A stretch of 64,000 nucleotides of DNA from Coenobita brevimanus (Eukaryota > Arthropoda > Malacostraca > Decapoda > Coenobitidae): the NCBI GenBank assembly GCA_032717465.1, contig CM064715.1, positions 40,531,159-40,595,158 of the forward strand, read 5' to 3'. A program made the translations under genes and the position numbers. Below are positions 34,433-45,134 of this stretch, piece after piece. Below the pieces are notes generated by a model. It had not been told where the DNA came from. It did no database searches and saw only the letters and a program-made list of their open reading frames with translations. Each line of letters begins with the position of its first letter. The stretch's first letter is position 1.

Positions 34433-34742
34433 GTATAAAATATGTATTTCGCGCTCAGTACGTATTTATTTTAAAAATGGCAGCAAAAGGCTTGAGCCTC
34501 CTCTTGGAAATTCAAACGAAGACGCCGAACGTTTGTGACATCCAAATGGAGCGATAACCACTAGTCTTCTCATAGTCAATCGAGGCAAAATGAAATGCAA
34601 AGAAATTACTTTTCCTTTTTATATTACTTTTAGCCTCAAACATTTTTCTCCCTGTGAATGTGGTTTAACATTATATATAGATAGATAGACAGATAGATAG
34701 ATATAGATAGATAGATAGATATAGATAGATAGATAGATAGAG
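34433..34742. other. Unassigned DNA then (GATA)n microsatellite
   Basis: No gene is seen. A GATA array runs from about 34676 to 34741, next to the MITE. Confidence 0.6.
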
Positions 34743-34746
34743 TTAA

Positions 34747-34927
34747 CCCATTGGATCCCAGGGGTGCTGGGCGAGGCATGGCACTGGCTGGGTACTGAGC
34801 GTACCGCCCTCCGCCCATCGACTCATAGTCGGGAAGCTCATAGGTCCCTACCCGGGGGGTTCCCTACTTTATAAAGACTTGAAAATCCCAGTTCTGTCCA
34901 ATATGCCGGACACCGGGCTCCAATGGG
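34747..34927 (+). mobile_element. Small TTAA-type MITE (181 bp), copy 2
   Basis: TTAA at 34743-34746 precedes CCCATTGGATCCCAGG. The right end, reversed, is CCCATTGGAGCCCGG and is followed by TTAT (34928-34931), one base from TTAA. The interior matches 4052-4231 in reverse. It lies between a GATA array and a TA array. Confidence 0.75.
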
Positions 34928-34931
34928 TTAT

Positions 34932-34934
34932 ACA

Positions 34935-35016
<82 letters not shown>
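34932..35016. repeat. (TA)n array, left flank of the LTR element
   Basis: A TA array runs up to the LTR. It resumes at 41413 beyond the right LTR, so the element inserted into one TA microsatellite and any 4-5 bp duplication cannot be told apart from the repeat. Confidence 0.9.
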
Positions 35017-35020
<4 letters not shown>

Positions 35021-35806
35021 ACATAGCCTATGATTTCATCATCCTTTGTGTAATTTTAACGCACAGTATGCTGCATGTTTGATCACGAGCGTGTTCTGCC
35101 TCAGTCCCCCCCTTCTACCGTTATAGTAGAGTAAGTCGTCCTTTCTGTTATTCAGTGCGGGATTGTCGACCGTTTGTCCCCATCGCTTCATTTGCGCGTC
35201 CTTATTACAAGTTGTATCAAGCTCTGCTAGCCCCTATATAATGAGCTCAATCTCTGCATCATTGCCACTTAGATCTGCTCCTCATTTTGTTCACATCTCT
35301 GTCCTCCCCTGTACAGATATTATTATTGTGAGTGCTCAAGAAATCTCCAAACATCTAGCAGCTGTGTGTAATTTGAGTATTACTGTTATTGCATTTTTTC
35401 TTGTACTGTATAGCATAAGTTTAATTTGTAGGCTTAGTGAAGTTTTTGTAATTCATGTATGGATCTTTATGTCAGTCATTTTTGATAATAGTTTGTATCT
35501 GTAATAATTTATCTGGCATTCACTGAGTATTATCTGGTATCTCATTTTATCAGGGCTGACTTAGATAAATTTACTCTTGCTAATTTCGTGTTAATAGAGG
35601 CTATTGCAGTTAACCATGTATTTAACCTGTTTTTTTGCCATTACATATCCTTATGAGTCCTGAATGTTTTGTTGTTAGTTTGAGCATTAAACTTTAACTT
35701 GTAATTTTACCTAACTCTTTTGTTTTGAACCTGGAACTTTACGGGACAGTAGTGATTTTTAGCATTCTCACTTAGAGTGTACGTTATCTTTCTCTGTTCC
35801 GTAACA
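35017..35806 (+). repeat. 5' LTR (790 bp)
   Basis: It begins TGTTACATAG and ends CCGTAACA; TGTTAC and GTAACA form short inverted ends. TATATAA at 35235-35241 could serve as promoter and ATTAAA at 35686-35691 as polyadenylation signal. The 113-codon frame inside it also occurs in the 3' LTR and has no recognised domain. Confidence 0.95.
35235..35241 (+). promoter_or_regulatory. Candidate TATA box in 5' LTR
   Basis: TATATAA lies about 219 bp into the LTR. It is the best TATA match I see there and the only basis for the call. Confidence 0.4.
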
Positions 35807-35810
35807 TAAA

Positions 35811-35830
35811 TTTGGCGACCTCTCATCAGG
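35811..35830 (+). promoter_or_regulatory. Candidate primer-binding site
   Basis: TTTGGCGACC starts 4 nt after the LTR. TGGCGACC would pair with a tRNA ending GGTCGCCA, such as some arginine tRNAs. The match beyond 8 nt is uncertain. Confidence 0.5.
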
Positions 35831-35860
35831 ATATTCAGGATATTACCATAAGGATATTGT

Positions 35861-38800
35861 TTGATATTTTGTGACTGTGATATATTCATGATGGCTACTA
35901 TTACTACACTTGATGAAGCCAAAGATTTTTTGTCAAATGTGCAAACAGTGTGTGATATAGAAAACAGAACAAAGAATGAACTTAAGCTTGTTGCTCAACA
36001 ATTGGGAATTGCAGTTCACTCTCATCATTCTAAGGATCAAATTGTTGGCATGATTAATAAAAGCTTGTTTAATGTAACTCCTCCAAATGAGCAAACGCAG
36101 ATTGAATTAGCTAAGTTACAGCTAGCTCTGCAGGAGGCTCGTGCTAAAGAAGCTGAATTTCAGGCAAATGTTAAGCAGGCGGAGTCTCAGGCTCGTATTC
36201 AGGAGGCTGAATTTCAAGCACGTGCTAAGGAGGCTGAGTCTCAGGCTAAGGAGGCGGAATCTCAGGTTCGGATTCAGGAGGCACAGATACGGGCTCAGGC
36301 ACAAGTTGAACTTGCCAGGATTCAGGCAGACCATGAGTATCGCATGAAACAAGGTGGAACTGGATCATCTAGCTCTGATGATTTTGATGTGGCTAAAAAT
36401 GTTAAACTTGTCCCTCCTTTTAATGAATCTGATTTAACAAAGTATTTTCAGTTGTTTGAGAGGGTAGCTACAGGTTTTAATTGGCCTAAGGAGTATTGGA
36501 CAGTACTCCTTCAAACTGTTCTCACCGGTAAAGCTCAAGTAACTTATGCATCTTTGCCTCAGGATCAGTCTGATAATTATGATGTAGTTAAGAGCTTGAT
36601 TCTTAAGGCCTATGAGCTTGTTCCTGAAGCCTATAGAGTAAAATTTAGGACAACTTACAAGCAAGATAAGCAATCCCATGTTGAGTATGCAAAAATCAAA
36701 GAAGATTTGTTAGAGCAGTGGTTAAATTCTAAGAATGTGGATTCTGATTTTGGTAAATTTAAGCAGATGATTTTGCTGGAGGATTTCAAAAGGTGTATTA
36801 GTAAAGATGTAAGCCTATATCTCGATGAGAAAAGAATAGATAATTTGTCTGATGCTGCAGTTTTAGCTGATGAGTATGTTCTCACTCACAAGAGATATTC
36901 TAGAGAAGGAGGGAAAGCTGAGAGTAAGTACGTTGCCTCTACTCAGAGTACAGGTAACAGGAAAGAGAATAAGGATGATGTTTCTCAGGAAGTAAATACC
37001 AGCTTCACCTCTAGATTTCAGAAAAGTAAATGTACTTATTGTAGTAAGCTTGGTCATACTACGGAGAGATGTTTCAGGAGACAGCGTGATGTGAACAAAA
37101 AGGAGTCTTTAAATATTCAGTCAATTGGTCTAGTGTCCACTCTTGAGAGTTCCCAGAATTCTTTAACTGAGTTAACTGAACCTGCTTTGAGGGGTAACTT
37201 AAATTCTCATGATGGAGCTCCTCTTTTGAGCAGTAACGTGGGTGACACTCTCAAGAGTTCATGTGCTAATTTCCTGTCTGATGGTTTTGTCAGTCCTCTG
37301 GACAGTAATGACAGGAAATCAGTTCAAATATATCGTGATACAGGTGCTTGCCAATCCCTTATGCTGACCAGTGTTCTAGGCTCTAATTTTAATTCCTCTG
37401 ATGAAACTGTAATCTTACAAGGTGTAGGGAATAATTACTTCTCTGTTCCTCTGTGCAGAGTGAATTTAGAGTCTGGTTTTGTTAATGGTTCTGTTATGGT
37501 TGGGTTGGTTGAGACACTCCCAATGTCAGGTGTAACTTTCTTACTTGGAAATGATATTGGTGGAAGTCAAGTGTGTCCAGCTCCTCAGTTGTCTAGTGAG
37601 CCAGTGGCTGCGTCCCAGGATTGTGATGTCCCTGATGTGTTCCCTGCATGTGCTGTCACTAGGGCTAAGTCTAAAGTTACTGGTGATTTAGAGGATAATG
37701 ATGATGATGATGTTATCCTAGCTGACACTTTTCTTGCTAATTTGGACCACTCACCAGATGAGGCAGTACCCCGTAGTGTTGATAATTTGTCTCGTCAAGA
37801 GTTGGTTGAGTTGCAGGTTGCTGACCCTGAGTTGAAAGGTCTAGCTAACTCTGCTTACAGTGAAGAAGAGTCAGCCGGTGCTTCTACTTGTTATTATGTA
37901 AAGTCAGGAGTACTTATGAGGAAGTGGAGACCCCCAACAGCATCAGCCGACTGTGAATGGGAGGTTGTACATCAAGTTGTCATCCCTCGTGTTTGTAGGC
38001 AGGATATCATTAGAGTGGCTCATGATTCCAGTTTGGCAGGACACCTTGGAGTGAGGAAGACTGTGGCACGCATTTTGAAACACTTCTACTGGCCAGGTAT
38101 CTTCAGGGATGTTTCCTGGTATTGTAAGTCTTGTCACACCTGTCAAGTTGTGGGGAAGTGTAATCAGACTGAAAAGGTTGCACCTCTAGTTCCCATTCCT
38201 CCTTTTGAGGCGCCTTTCACCCGTGTGTTGGTGGATATTGTGGGCCCTCTTCCTAAGACTTCTTCAGGATTTTCTTATGTGTTGACCATGATTGATATGG
38301 CTACTCGTTATCCTGAAGCCATTCCACTTAGAAATATCTCAGCAAAGAACGTGGTTAAGGAAATGCTAGGGTTCTTCACAAAGTTTGGTCTGCCCAAGGA
38401 GGTACAGTCAGACCGGGGAAGTAATTTCATGTCAAACGTTTTCAAGCAGTCTCTGAAAGAGTTGGGCATCACCCAGATCACGTCTTCAGCTTACCATCCC
38501 CAGACCCAAGGAGCGTTGGAGAGATATCATCAAACACTCAAATCGATGCTCAAGAAATACTGTTTGGAACATCAGAAAGACTGGGATAAAGGTCTTCCAT
38601 TCGTTGTGTTTGCTGCAAGAGAATCTCCAAATGAATCACTGGGCTTCTCACCTTTTGAACTACTGTTTGGCCATGAAGTAAGAGGACCCCTTAAGCTACT
38701 CAAGAAATGCTGGCTGTCGGAGGAAGATGACGTCAACCTGCTGGAGTATGTGATGAAGTTCAAAGAACGGCTGTCCACTGCTTTACAGCTGGCGAGAGAG

Positions 38801-40561
38801 AATTTAGGAGCTGCTCAGGAGAAGATGAAGACTTGGTATGATAAGAAGTCCAGGTTACGCCACTTTCAGCCAGGAGATCAGGTTTTGATTCTGCTACCAG
38901 TTCATGGGCAACCTCTTCAAGCCAAGTTTAGTGGTCCTTATTTCGTGGAGAAGAAACTCAGTGATGTCAGCTATGTCATCGCCACACCAGATCGTAGAAA
39001 GAGCAAGCAACTATGTCACATCAACATGCTAAAGTTATATCACAGGCGGGACGAAAATAATCCAGTCTGCACTGTAGCTGCTCCACCCGAGTCTGCAAGT
39101 GCAGCTCTCCCATGCAGTATGAGCCTGAGTGATAGTTTGGGGAAGAATCCTGATATCATGAATGATCTCCAGACTAAGCTTTCTCATCTACCACCCAAGG
39201 AAAGGCAGGAGTTTTCGGCATTACTGCAGGAGTACCCGCAAGTGTTCCGTGCCACTCCAGGAAGAACCACTGTGTTGATGCATGATGTCGATGTTGGAGA
39301 CGCAAAGCCAATTAAATTGCCTCCTTACCGTGTGAACCCAGTGAAAGTTCCTCTCATCCAGAAGGAGCTTGGCTACCTGTTGGACCACAAGATGATTGAG
39401 CCCTGTCAGAGCGAGTGGAGTTCTCCTGTCACTCTAGTCCCTAAGCCAGGTGGGTCACAGAGGCTTTGCATCGACTACAGACGTGTTAATCAGATAACTA
39501 AAACAGACACTTACCCTCTCCCTCGCGTGGAAGATTGCATAGACAAGATCGGAAAGGCTAGGTACATAAGTAAGTTTGATTTGTTAAAGGGATACTGGCA
39601 AGTACCTATGACTGAACGTGCTAGGGAGATCTCATGTTTTGTAACACTAGGAAAGGCTTTTGCATGTTCGGTAATGCCATATGGTATGAAAAATGCACCA
39701 GCCACATTTCAGAAGCTCATGAATGTTGTAACAGAGGGTTTGGCAGGGTGTGTTGTTTATATTGATGATGTATTAATCTTCAGTGACAACTGGAAAGATC
39801 ACCTATGCCATGTCAGTAAATTTCTTGACCGTTTGGTTCATGCTAATCTTGTAGCTAATTTATCAAAGTGTGAGTTTGGTCAAGCTAAAGTTCAGTACCT
39901 TGGGTATGTAATTGGTGATGGACATGTTGCACCACCAGGAGCTAAGGTTCAGGTTATAAGTGATCTTCCCAGACCTAAAACTAGGAAAGAGCTACAAAGA
40001 TTTTTGGGAATGGTAGGTTATTACAGGAGATTTGTTCTTAACTTTTCTATTCTTGTATCACCACTTACAGACCTACTGAAAAAGGGAGTTAAATTTGTCT
40101 GGACTGATAACTGTGAATCCTCTTTCAACAAACTTAAAGCTATTTTATTAAGTCAGCCAGTGCTCGCTACTCCAAATTTTGCTAAGCCTTTTAAGATGGC
40201 TGTTGATGCAAGTGATACAGGAGCTGGGGCTGTTTTGCTGCAAGAGGATGATCAGAGTATTGAACATCCTGTATCTTATTACAGTAAGAAGTTCACTCCA
40301 CCTCAAAAGAACTACTCAACTATTGAGAAAGAGCTTTTGGCCTTGATTTTGGGTTTACAGCATTTTTCATTTTATTTGTGTTCTGGTTTTGACCCCATAG
40401 TCATTTATACCGATCATAACCCACTGAAATTCCTTAGTAAGTTTAAAGATAAAAATCAGAGATTGACAAGATGGAGTCTACTTCTTCAGGAGTATTCATT
40501 AGACATACAACATGTCAAGGGGAAAGAAAATGTTATTGCAGATTGCTTATCTAGACTTTAG
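35861..40561 (+). CDS. Gag-protease-integrase-RT-RNase H polyprotein, intact
   Basis: The 1566-codon frame makes capsid-like and enzymatic proteins that copy and insert the element. Tandem ATGs at 35888 and 35891 are the likeliest start, since the codons before them lie in leader DNA. Gag has a coiled-coil-like stretch with repeated EAEFQA/EAESQA (about 85-165) and a CCHC knuckle (C391, C394, H399, C404). The protease motif is DTGA at 493-496. The integrase zinc finger is H721, H728, C758, C761, and the catalytic triad is D792, D851, E887 (35 residues between the last two). A GPY module lies at 1025-1027. RT follows with D1240 and YIDD at 1300-1303, then RNase H with D1449 and D1518, ending HVKGKENVIADCLSRL. 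No stop, frameshift or missing catalytic residue was seen. Gag and pol are fused in one frame, so no frameshift signal is needed between them. Confidence 0.95.
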   Translation: MIFCDCDIFMMATITTLDEAKDFLSNVQTVCDIENRTKNELKLVAQQLGIAVHSHHSKDQIVGMINKSLFNVTPPNEQTQIELAKLQLALQEARAKEAEFQANVKQAESQARIQEAEFQARAKEAESQAKEAESQVRIQEAQIRAQAQVELARIQADHEYRMKQGGTGSSSSDDFDVAKNVKLVPPFNESDLTKYFQLFERVATGFNWPKEYWTVLLQTVLTGKAQVTYASLPQDQSDNYDVVKSLILKAYELVPEAYRVKFRTTYKQDKQSHVEYAKIKEDLLEQWLNSKNVDSDFGKFKQMILLEDFKRCISKDVSLYLDEKRIDNLSDAAVLADEYVLTHKRYSREGGKAESKYVASTQSTGNRKENKDDVSQEVNTSFTSRFQKSKCTYCSKLGHTTERCFRRQRDVNKKESLNIQSIGLVSTLESSQNSLTELTEPALRGNLNSHDGAPLLSSNVGDTLKSSCANFLSDGFVSPLDSNDRKSVQIYRDTGACQSLMLTSVLGSNFNSSDETVILQGVGNNYFSVPLCRVNLESGFVNGSVMVGLVETLPMSGVTFLLGNDIGGSQVCPAPQLSSEPVAASQDCDVPDVFPACAVTRAKSKVTGDLEDNDDDDVILADTFLANLDHSPDEAVPRSVDNLSRQELVELQVADPELKGLANSAYSEEESAGASTCYYVKSGVLMRKWRPPTASADCEWEVVHQVVIPRVCRQDIIRVAHDSSLAGHLGVRKTVARILKHFYWPGIFRDVSWYCKSCHTCQVVGKCNQTEKVAPLVPIPPFEAPFTRVLVDIVGPLPKTSSGFSYVLTMIDMATRYPEAIPLRNISAKNVVKEMLGFFTKFGLPKEVQSDRGSNFMSNVFKQSLKELGITQITSSAYHPQTQGALERYHQTLKSMLKKYCLEHQKDWDKGLPFVVFAARESPNESLGFSPFELLFGHEVRGPLKLLKKCWLSEEDDVNLLEYVMKFKERLSTALQLARENLGAAQEKMKTWYDKKSRLRHFQPGDQVLILLPVHGQPLQAKFSGPYFVEKKLSDVSYVIATPDRRKSKQLCHINMLKLYHRRDENNPVCTVAAPPESASAALPCSMSLSDSLGKNPDIMNDLQTKLSHLPPKERQEFSALLQEYPQVFRATPGRTTVLMHDVDVGDAKPIKLPPYRVNPVKVPLIQKELGYLLDHKMIEPCQSEWSSPVTLVPKPGGSQRLCIDYRRVNQITKTDTYPLPRVEDCIDKIGKARYISKFDLLKGYWQVPMTERAREISCFVTLGKAFACSVMPYGMKNAPATFQKLMNVVTEGLAGCVVYIDDVLIFSDNWKDHLCHVSKFLDRLVHANLVANLSKCEFGQAKVQYLGYVIGDGHVAPPGAKVQVISDLPRPKTRKELQRFLGMVGYYRRFVLNFSILVSPLTDLLKKGVKFVWTDNCESSFNKLKAILLSQPVLATPNFAKPFKMAVDASDTGAGAVLLQEDDQSIEHPVSYYSKKFTPPQKNYSTIEKELLALILGLQHFSFYLCSGFDPIVIYTDHNPLKFLSKFKDKNQRLTRWSLLLQEYSLDIQHVKGKENVIADCLSRL

Positions 40562-40613
40562 ACAGATTGTTTTAGAGTAATAAGAAATTTCCTTTGTAAA
40601 TTTCTTTTTCTTT

Positions 40614-40622
40614 GTGGGGAGG
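40614..40622 (+). promoter_or_regulatory. Polypurine tract
   Basis: GTGGGGAGG directly precedes the 3' LTR, where plus-strand DNA synthesis would be primed. Confidence 0.8.
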
Positions 40623-41408
40623 TGTTACATAGCCTATGATTTCATCATCCTTTGTGTAATTTTAACGCACAGTATGCTGCATGTTTGATCACGAGCGTGT
40701 TCTGCCTCAGTCCCCCCCTTCTACCGTTATAGTAGAGTAAGTCGTCCTTTCTGTTATTCAGTGCGGGATTGTCGACCGTTTGTCCCCATCGCTTCATTTG
40801 CGCGTCCTTATTACAAGTTGTATCAAGCTCTGCTAGCCCCTATATAATGAGCTCAATCTCTGCATCATTGCCACTTAGATCTGCTCCTCATTTTGTTCAC
40901 ATCTCTGTCCTCCCCTGTACAGATATTATTATTGTGAGTGCTCAAGAAATCTCCAAACATCTAGCAGCTGTGTGTAATTTGAGTATTACTGTTATTGCAT
41001 TTTTTCTTGTACTGTATAGCATAAGTTTAATTTGTAGGCTTAGTGAAGTTTTTGTAATTCATGTATGGATCTTTATGTCAGTCATTTTTGATAATAGTTT
41101 GTATCTGTAATAATTTATCTGGCATTCACTGAGTATTATCTGGTATCTCATTTTATCAGGGCTGACTTAGATAAATTTACTCTTGCTAATTTCGTGTTAA
41201 TAGAGGCTATTGCAGTTAACCATGTATTTAACCTGTTTTTTTGCCATTACATATCCTTATGAGTCCTGAATGTTTTGTTGTTAGTTTGAGCATTAAACTT
41301 TAACTTGTAATTTTACCTAACTCTTTTGTTTTGGACCTGGAACTTTACGGGACAGTAGTGATTTTTAGCATTCTCACTTAGAGTGTACGTTATCTTTCTC
41401 TGTTCCGT

Positions 41409-41412
<4 letters not shown>
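40623..41412 (+). repeat. 3' LTR (790 bp)
   Basis: Same length and sequence as the 5' LTR apart from one substitution seen at 41334. It ends CCGTAACA and is followed immediately by TA repeats. Confidence 0.95.

Positions 41413-41488
<76 letters not shown>
41413..41488. repeat. (TA)n array, right flank of the LTR element
   Basis: A TA array with a few AAA interruptions continues the array at 34932-35016. Its other end touches the 3' end of LINE copy D. Confidence 0.9.
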
Positions 41489-43033
41489 TATGCAGGGAAG
41501 AAGGAACCAAAGACCAGGAGCCTGCAAACTGTTCCCTCAAAGAGAAAAAAAAAAAAAAGGTCAAGATAGCAAGAGCCAAATTCAACAACTGTTCATTTCG
41601 AGATGCCTGGAAACACAGAGTTTGAAAGACTGGAGATCATAGGAAGTAGGGTATACAGACAGAGTGAGACAGTTCCAGAGTTGACCTGTTGCATAAATGA
41701 AGGACTGGGAGTAATGGTTAACACTTGCATTAGAGAGTTGGACAGAAAAGGGATGAGAGTTTGTTGCTAGGCGGGTGCCACGCACCTGCCTTAGTGGTAC
41801 GGGGATGCAAGCAAACAGTTCAAAGAAGCAGCGACCATTGATGTAGCGATAGAAAAGAGATAAAGATGCAACACTGCGGTAAAGAGACAGAGGTTGAAGA
41901 GAGCCAGTGAAAGGAGGTGAGTTAATAAGACGAAAAGCCTTTGACTCCACCTTGATGAGAAGAGCTGTATGTGGGGAGCCTCTCCACATATGAGAGTTGT
42001 ATTCTACACAGGGTCGAATCAAACCCCTGTATAAAGTAAACAACTGTGCAGGGGTAAAGAAAGCACGGAGTTGGCTTAACACATCCAATCTCCTAGAAGT
42101 AGATTTAACAAGAGGTAATATGATCTTTCCAAGATAATTCCCAAGAGAATGAAACACCAAGTATTTTTAAAGTTGATGTAAGATTGAACTACATAAACTT
42201 GAGAGTACTCCTGTGGAAGTTTTTGTGGGGTTGATAGATATAAGAACTGAGTTTTTGATGCATTAAAACCAACAAGATTATTTTTACCCCAATCAGAGAT
42301 ATGAGCCAAGTCAAACATTTGATGTGCCATTTCCTCATCCCTTGTTTGTTGAAGTAACTGCTTTGATGGATGCTGCCGGAAGCGAATGGAGAGGTGGATT
42401 GAGTTATATGTACAGCAAAGAAGGTCGTTGAAGAATAAAAGTAAGAGAGCTGGTGATAGGACAGAGCCCTGAGGAACACCACTACTGATAGCTCTAGGAG
42501 AAGAACGGTGGTATACTACAACAGCAGCAGCCATAGAACGACCAGAAAAGAAGCTATAGATGAATGCACAGATAGAAGGATAGAAACCGTATGAGAGCAG
42601 TTTGGAAATTAAAGATTTATGCCAGATTCGATCGAAAGCCTTTAAGACGTCAAGTGCAATGGCAAAGCTATCGCCAAAGTCCCATAATAAGGATGACCAA
42701 ATGTCTGAAAGGTAGGTGAGAAGATCGCCAATGGAGCATACCTGGTGGAACACATACTAATAATCAGAAAGAAGGTTGTGATAGTAAAGTTGCTTTAAAA
42801 TTTTTTCGTTAAGAATAGACTCGAAAAGTTTTGAGACACAGGATGTTAAAGCAATTGGACGATATTAAGAGGAATGGGAATGGTCACCCTTCTTTGGGAC
42901 TGGCTGAATGAGAGCAAACTTCCAGCTAGAAGGAAAGGTACAAGTTGATAGACAAAGGCAAAAGAGTTTACATAGGTGGCTTGTAAGCACAGAAGCACGG
43001 TTCTTGAGGACAACTGGAGGGACTCCATCAGGT

Positions 43034-45134
43034 CTGTATCTATCTATCTATCTATAGCCCGACGCCCTAATCCCGCAAAGGGTGACCGCAGACAAGACGC
43101 CTCCAAGTCGCTCTGTCACTCACCATTTGACTACCCTCCCCCAACTCACTCCCCCATCTCTCATATACCTCTCAAATCCATCCCTCCACTTCATCCTCGG
43201 TCTTCCCCTCCCTCCTCCTCCCTCCACCACACCTACATACACCCTCTTAGTCAGTCTTTCATTCTCCATTCTCTCCACATGTCTTTCATTCTCCATTCTC
43301 TCCACATGCCCAAACCACCACAGTATATTTCTTCTAATCTTGACCACATCCACATCCACCCCACAACGTTCCTTCACTTCTTTTGTCAACCTGTCCCTCC
43401 ATGTTACTCCATATGCTCCTATCAAGTAACTCATTTCCACTGCTCTCACTCTTGACTTGTTCCCCTCTAGCAAGGTCCATGCCTCGCTTCCATACGTCAG
43501 GGTAGGGATGACAATACTATCATGCAGTGACTTCTTAACTTCCTTACATACCTCCCTATTTCTCATCACTGCATTCGGTGAACCAACAACCTTCCTTCCC
43601 TGCTGTACCCTTTCAATCACTTCATCCCCAAAAGTTCCATCCTAACCCATCACACTACCCAGGTACTTGAATACACTCACATTCCCCATATCCTCACCAT
43701 CCAACCTCACTGTGCATTCTGTGACTTCATTCCTCTCAAACACCATAACTTTACTCATGTTTACAATAACATTCAGATTCCTCTTCCTACACCCTGTCCC
43801 AAATTCATTCACCAAACCTTGCAACTCCCATTCATCTTCACTCAACAATACTGTATCATCAGCAAACAGCAACACCGGAATCTTCCACATCTCACCCTCA
43901 TTCGTTACAGTCACCCCCACATTCCCTGCCCTACCTTGCACCTCCTTTACAACCCCATCCATGTATATATTAACAGCCATGGAGATATCACACAACCCTG
44001 TTTCAGAGCCACATTTAGATCAAAGAACTCACTCAGCTCACCATCCACTCACACTGTAGCCCTAGCTCCTTCGTACATACTCTTCACAGCACTCAACAAT
44101 TTCCCCTCCACTCTATACGAGTATATTGTTAATATCTTCCACATACCTTGCCTATCTATGCTGTTATGAGCTTTCTCCAAGTCCATGAAGGCAGTATACA
44201 CTTTCTGTCCCTTCTATAGATACTTCTCCACTAAATATCTTAGAACAAATATCTGATCTATACACCCTTTTCCCTTCCTAAATCCCCCTTGTTCTTCTCC
44301 AACTAGCTCCTTTGTTTTATGCCTAACCCTATCAGTGAGTATTCTAACATATATTCTCCGAGTCACACTAAGAAGGCAAATACCCCTATGGTTACCACAT
44401 ACTTCTCTCTCCCCTTTTCCTTCGTATAAAGGAACAATCATACCTGATTTCCAGTCCTCTAGAACTCTTCCCTCTTCCCAAGCCAATCTACATAACTTCC
44501 ATATCCACTCCATACAATCTCATCCCCATACTTCAGCATTTCACCACACACTTCATCAATTCCTGGGGCCTTTCCCATCTTGATCTTCTTCATTGCTTCC
44601 ACTACTTCCACCCTACTGATCTCTTCCTCCCTCCTCTCATCTCTCCTTCTCCCAGCCATTCCCCAACCACTTATACTTGCACTGCTCTCACTCTCTACAT
44701 TCAACAAATCCTCAAAGTTCTCCTTCCATCTCCTCAATTTCTCTCTCTTCTCCACCAACAATCTATTTTTCCTATCTTTCACTCCCATACTATTTCCCTT
44801 TTCACACTGCCTTACTTTCTTTACCTCCTTCCAAAACAGTTTCTTACTCTCCCTCCATTTCATGCTCAGATTCCTCCCAAACTCTTCATCCACTTTCTTC
44901 TTATTGACCTTCACCAATCTCTTCACCTCCCTTCTCCACTCAAATATACCTCTCTCTTCACTCTCTCACCTTCTCCCCTAAATTTACTCGCTAGCCATTC
45001 ATTGTATGCCTTCTTCTTTTGTTCCACAGCTCGTTTCACCTCATCATTCCACCATGCTGTCCCTTCCACACCCCTGCATCTCCTCCTCACTCCACAAACC
45101 GCCTCACACGCTGCGCCTATCTCTTCCATGTGCC
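43034..45134 (-). mobile_element. RTE-like LINE inserted in copy D, endonuclease missing
   Basis: The 3' end, read on the minus strand, finishes in a (GATA)n tail (seen as TATC at 43034-43055). The 5' end near 45134 begins after the endonuclease. Copy B shows that the interrupted LINE sequence continues on both sides with loss of about 15 bp ('catatgccttgttag'). Confidence 0.85.
43060..45130 (-). pseudogene. Broken RTE-like reverse transcriptase
   Basis: Minus-strand order: VKRAVEQKKKAYNEWLASKF (about 45.0 kb), KRLVKVNKKKVDEEFGRNLS (about 44.9 kb), MGKAPGIDEVCGEML (about 44.55 kb) and DWKSGMIVPLYEGKG (about 44.43 kb). Then come GEEQGGFRKGKGCIDQIFVL (about 44.27 kb), an FADD active-site box in PVLLFADDTVLLSEDE (about 43.86 kb) and TLTYGSEAWTLLEGNKSRVR (about 43.47 kb). 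The GICLL, EQGGFR and FADD blocks are RTE-style. Stops and shifts separate the pieces. Near 43270 an 18-bp unit is duplicated, giving HVERMENER twice. Confidence 0.85.

Larger units (their letters stand above)
35017..41412 (+). mobile_element. Complete Gmr1-like LTR retrotransposon (Ty3/Gypsy RT, integrase before RT)
   Basis: The element is 6396 bp, with two 790-bp LTRs, a primer-binding region, one long gag-pol frame and a polypurine tract. The RT and RNase H are of Ty3/Gypsy type and the integrase has the HHCC, D-D35-E and GPY/F features, but integrase lies upstream of RT. Ordinary Gypsy elements have it last, so this order defines the Gmr1-like arrangement. The LTRs differ at one position by my reading (A at 35728, G at 41334), so the copy is very young. 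No env frame follows the pol frame. Confidence 0.93.

Noticed and set aside
35163..35504. 113-codon frame inside the LTR (also at 40769-41110)
   Set aside because: Identical because the LTRs are identical. No domain, and it overlaps the promoter and R region, so it is probably not a gene.
40562..40622. An env gene between pol and the 3' LTR of the Gmr1-like element
   Set aside because: Only 61 bp separate the stop codon from the LTR, so there is no room for a third gene.
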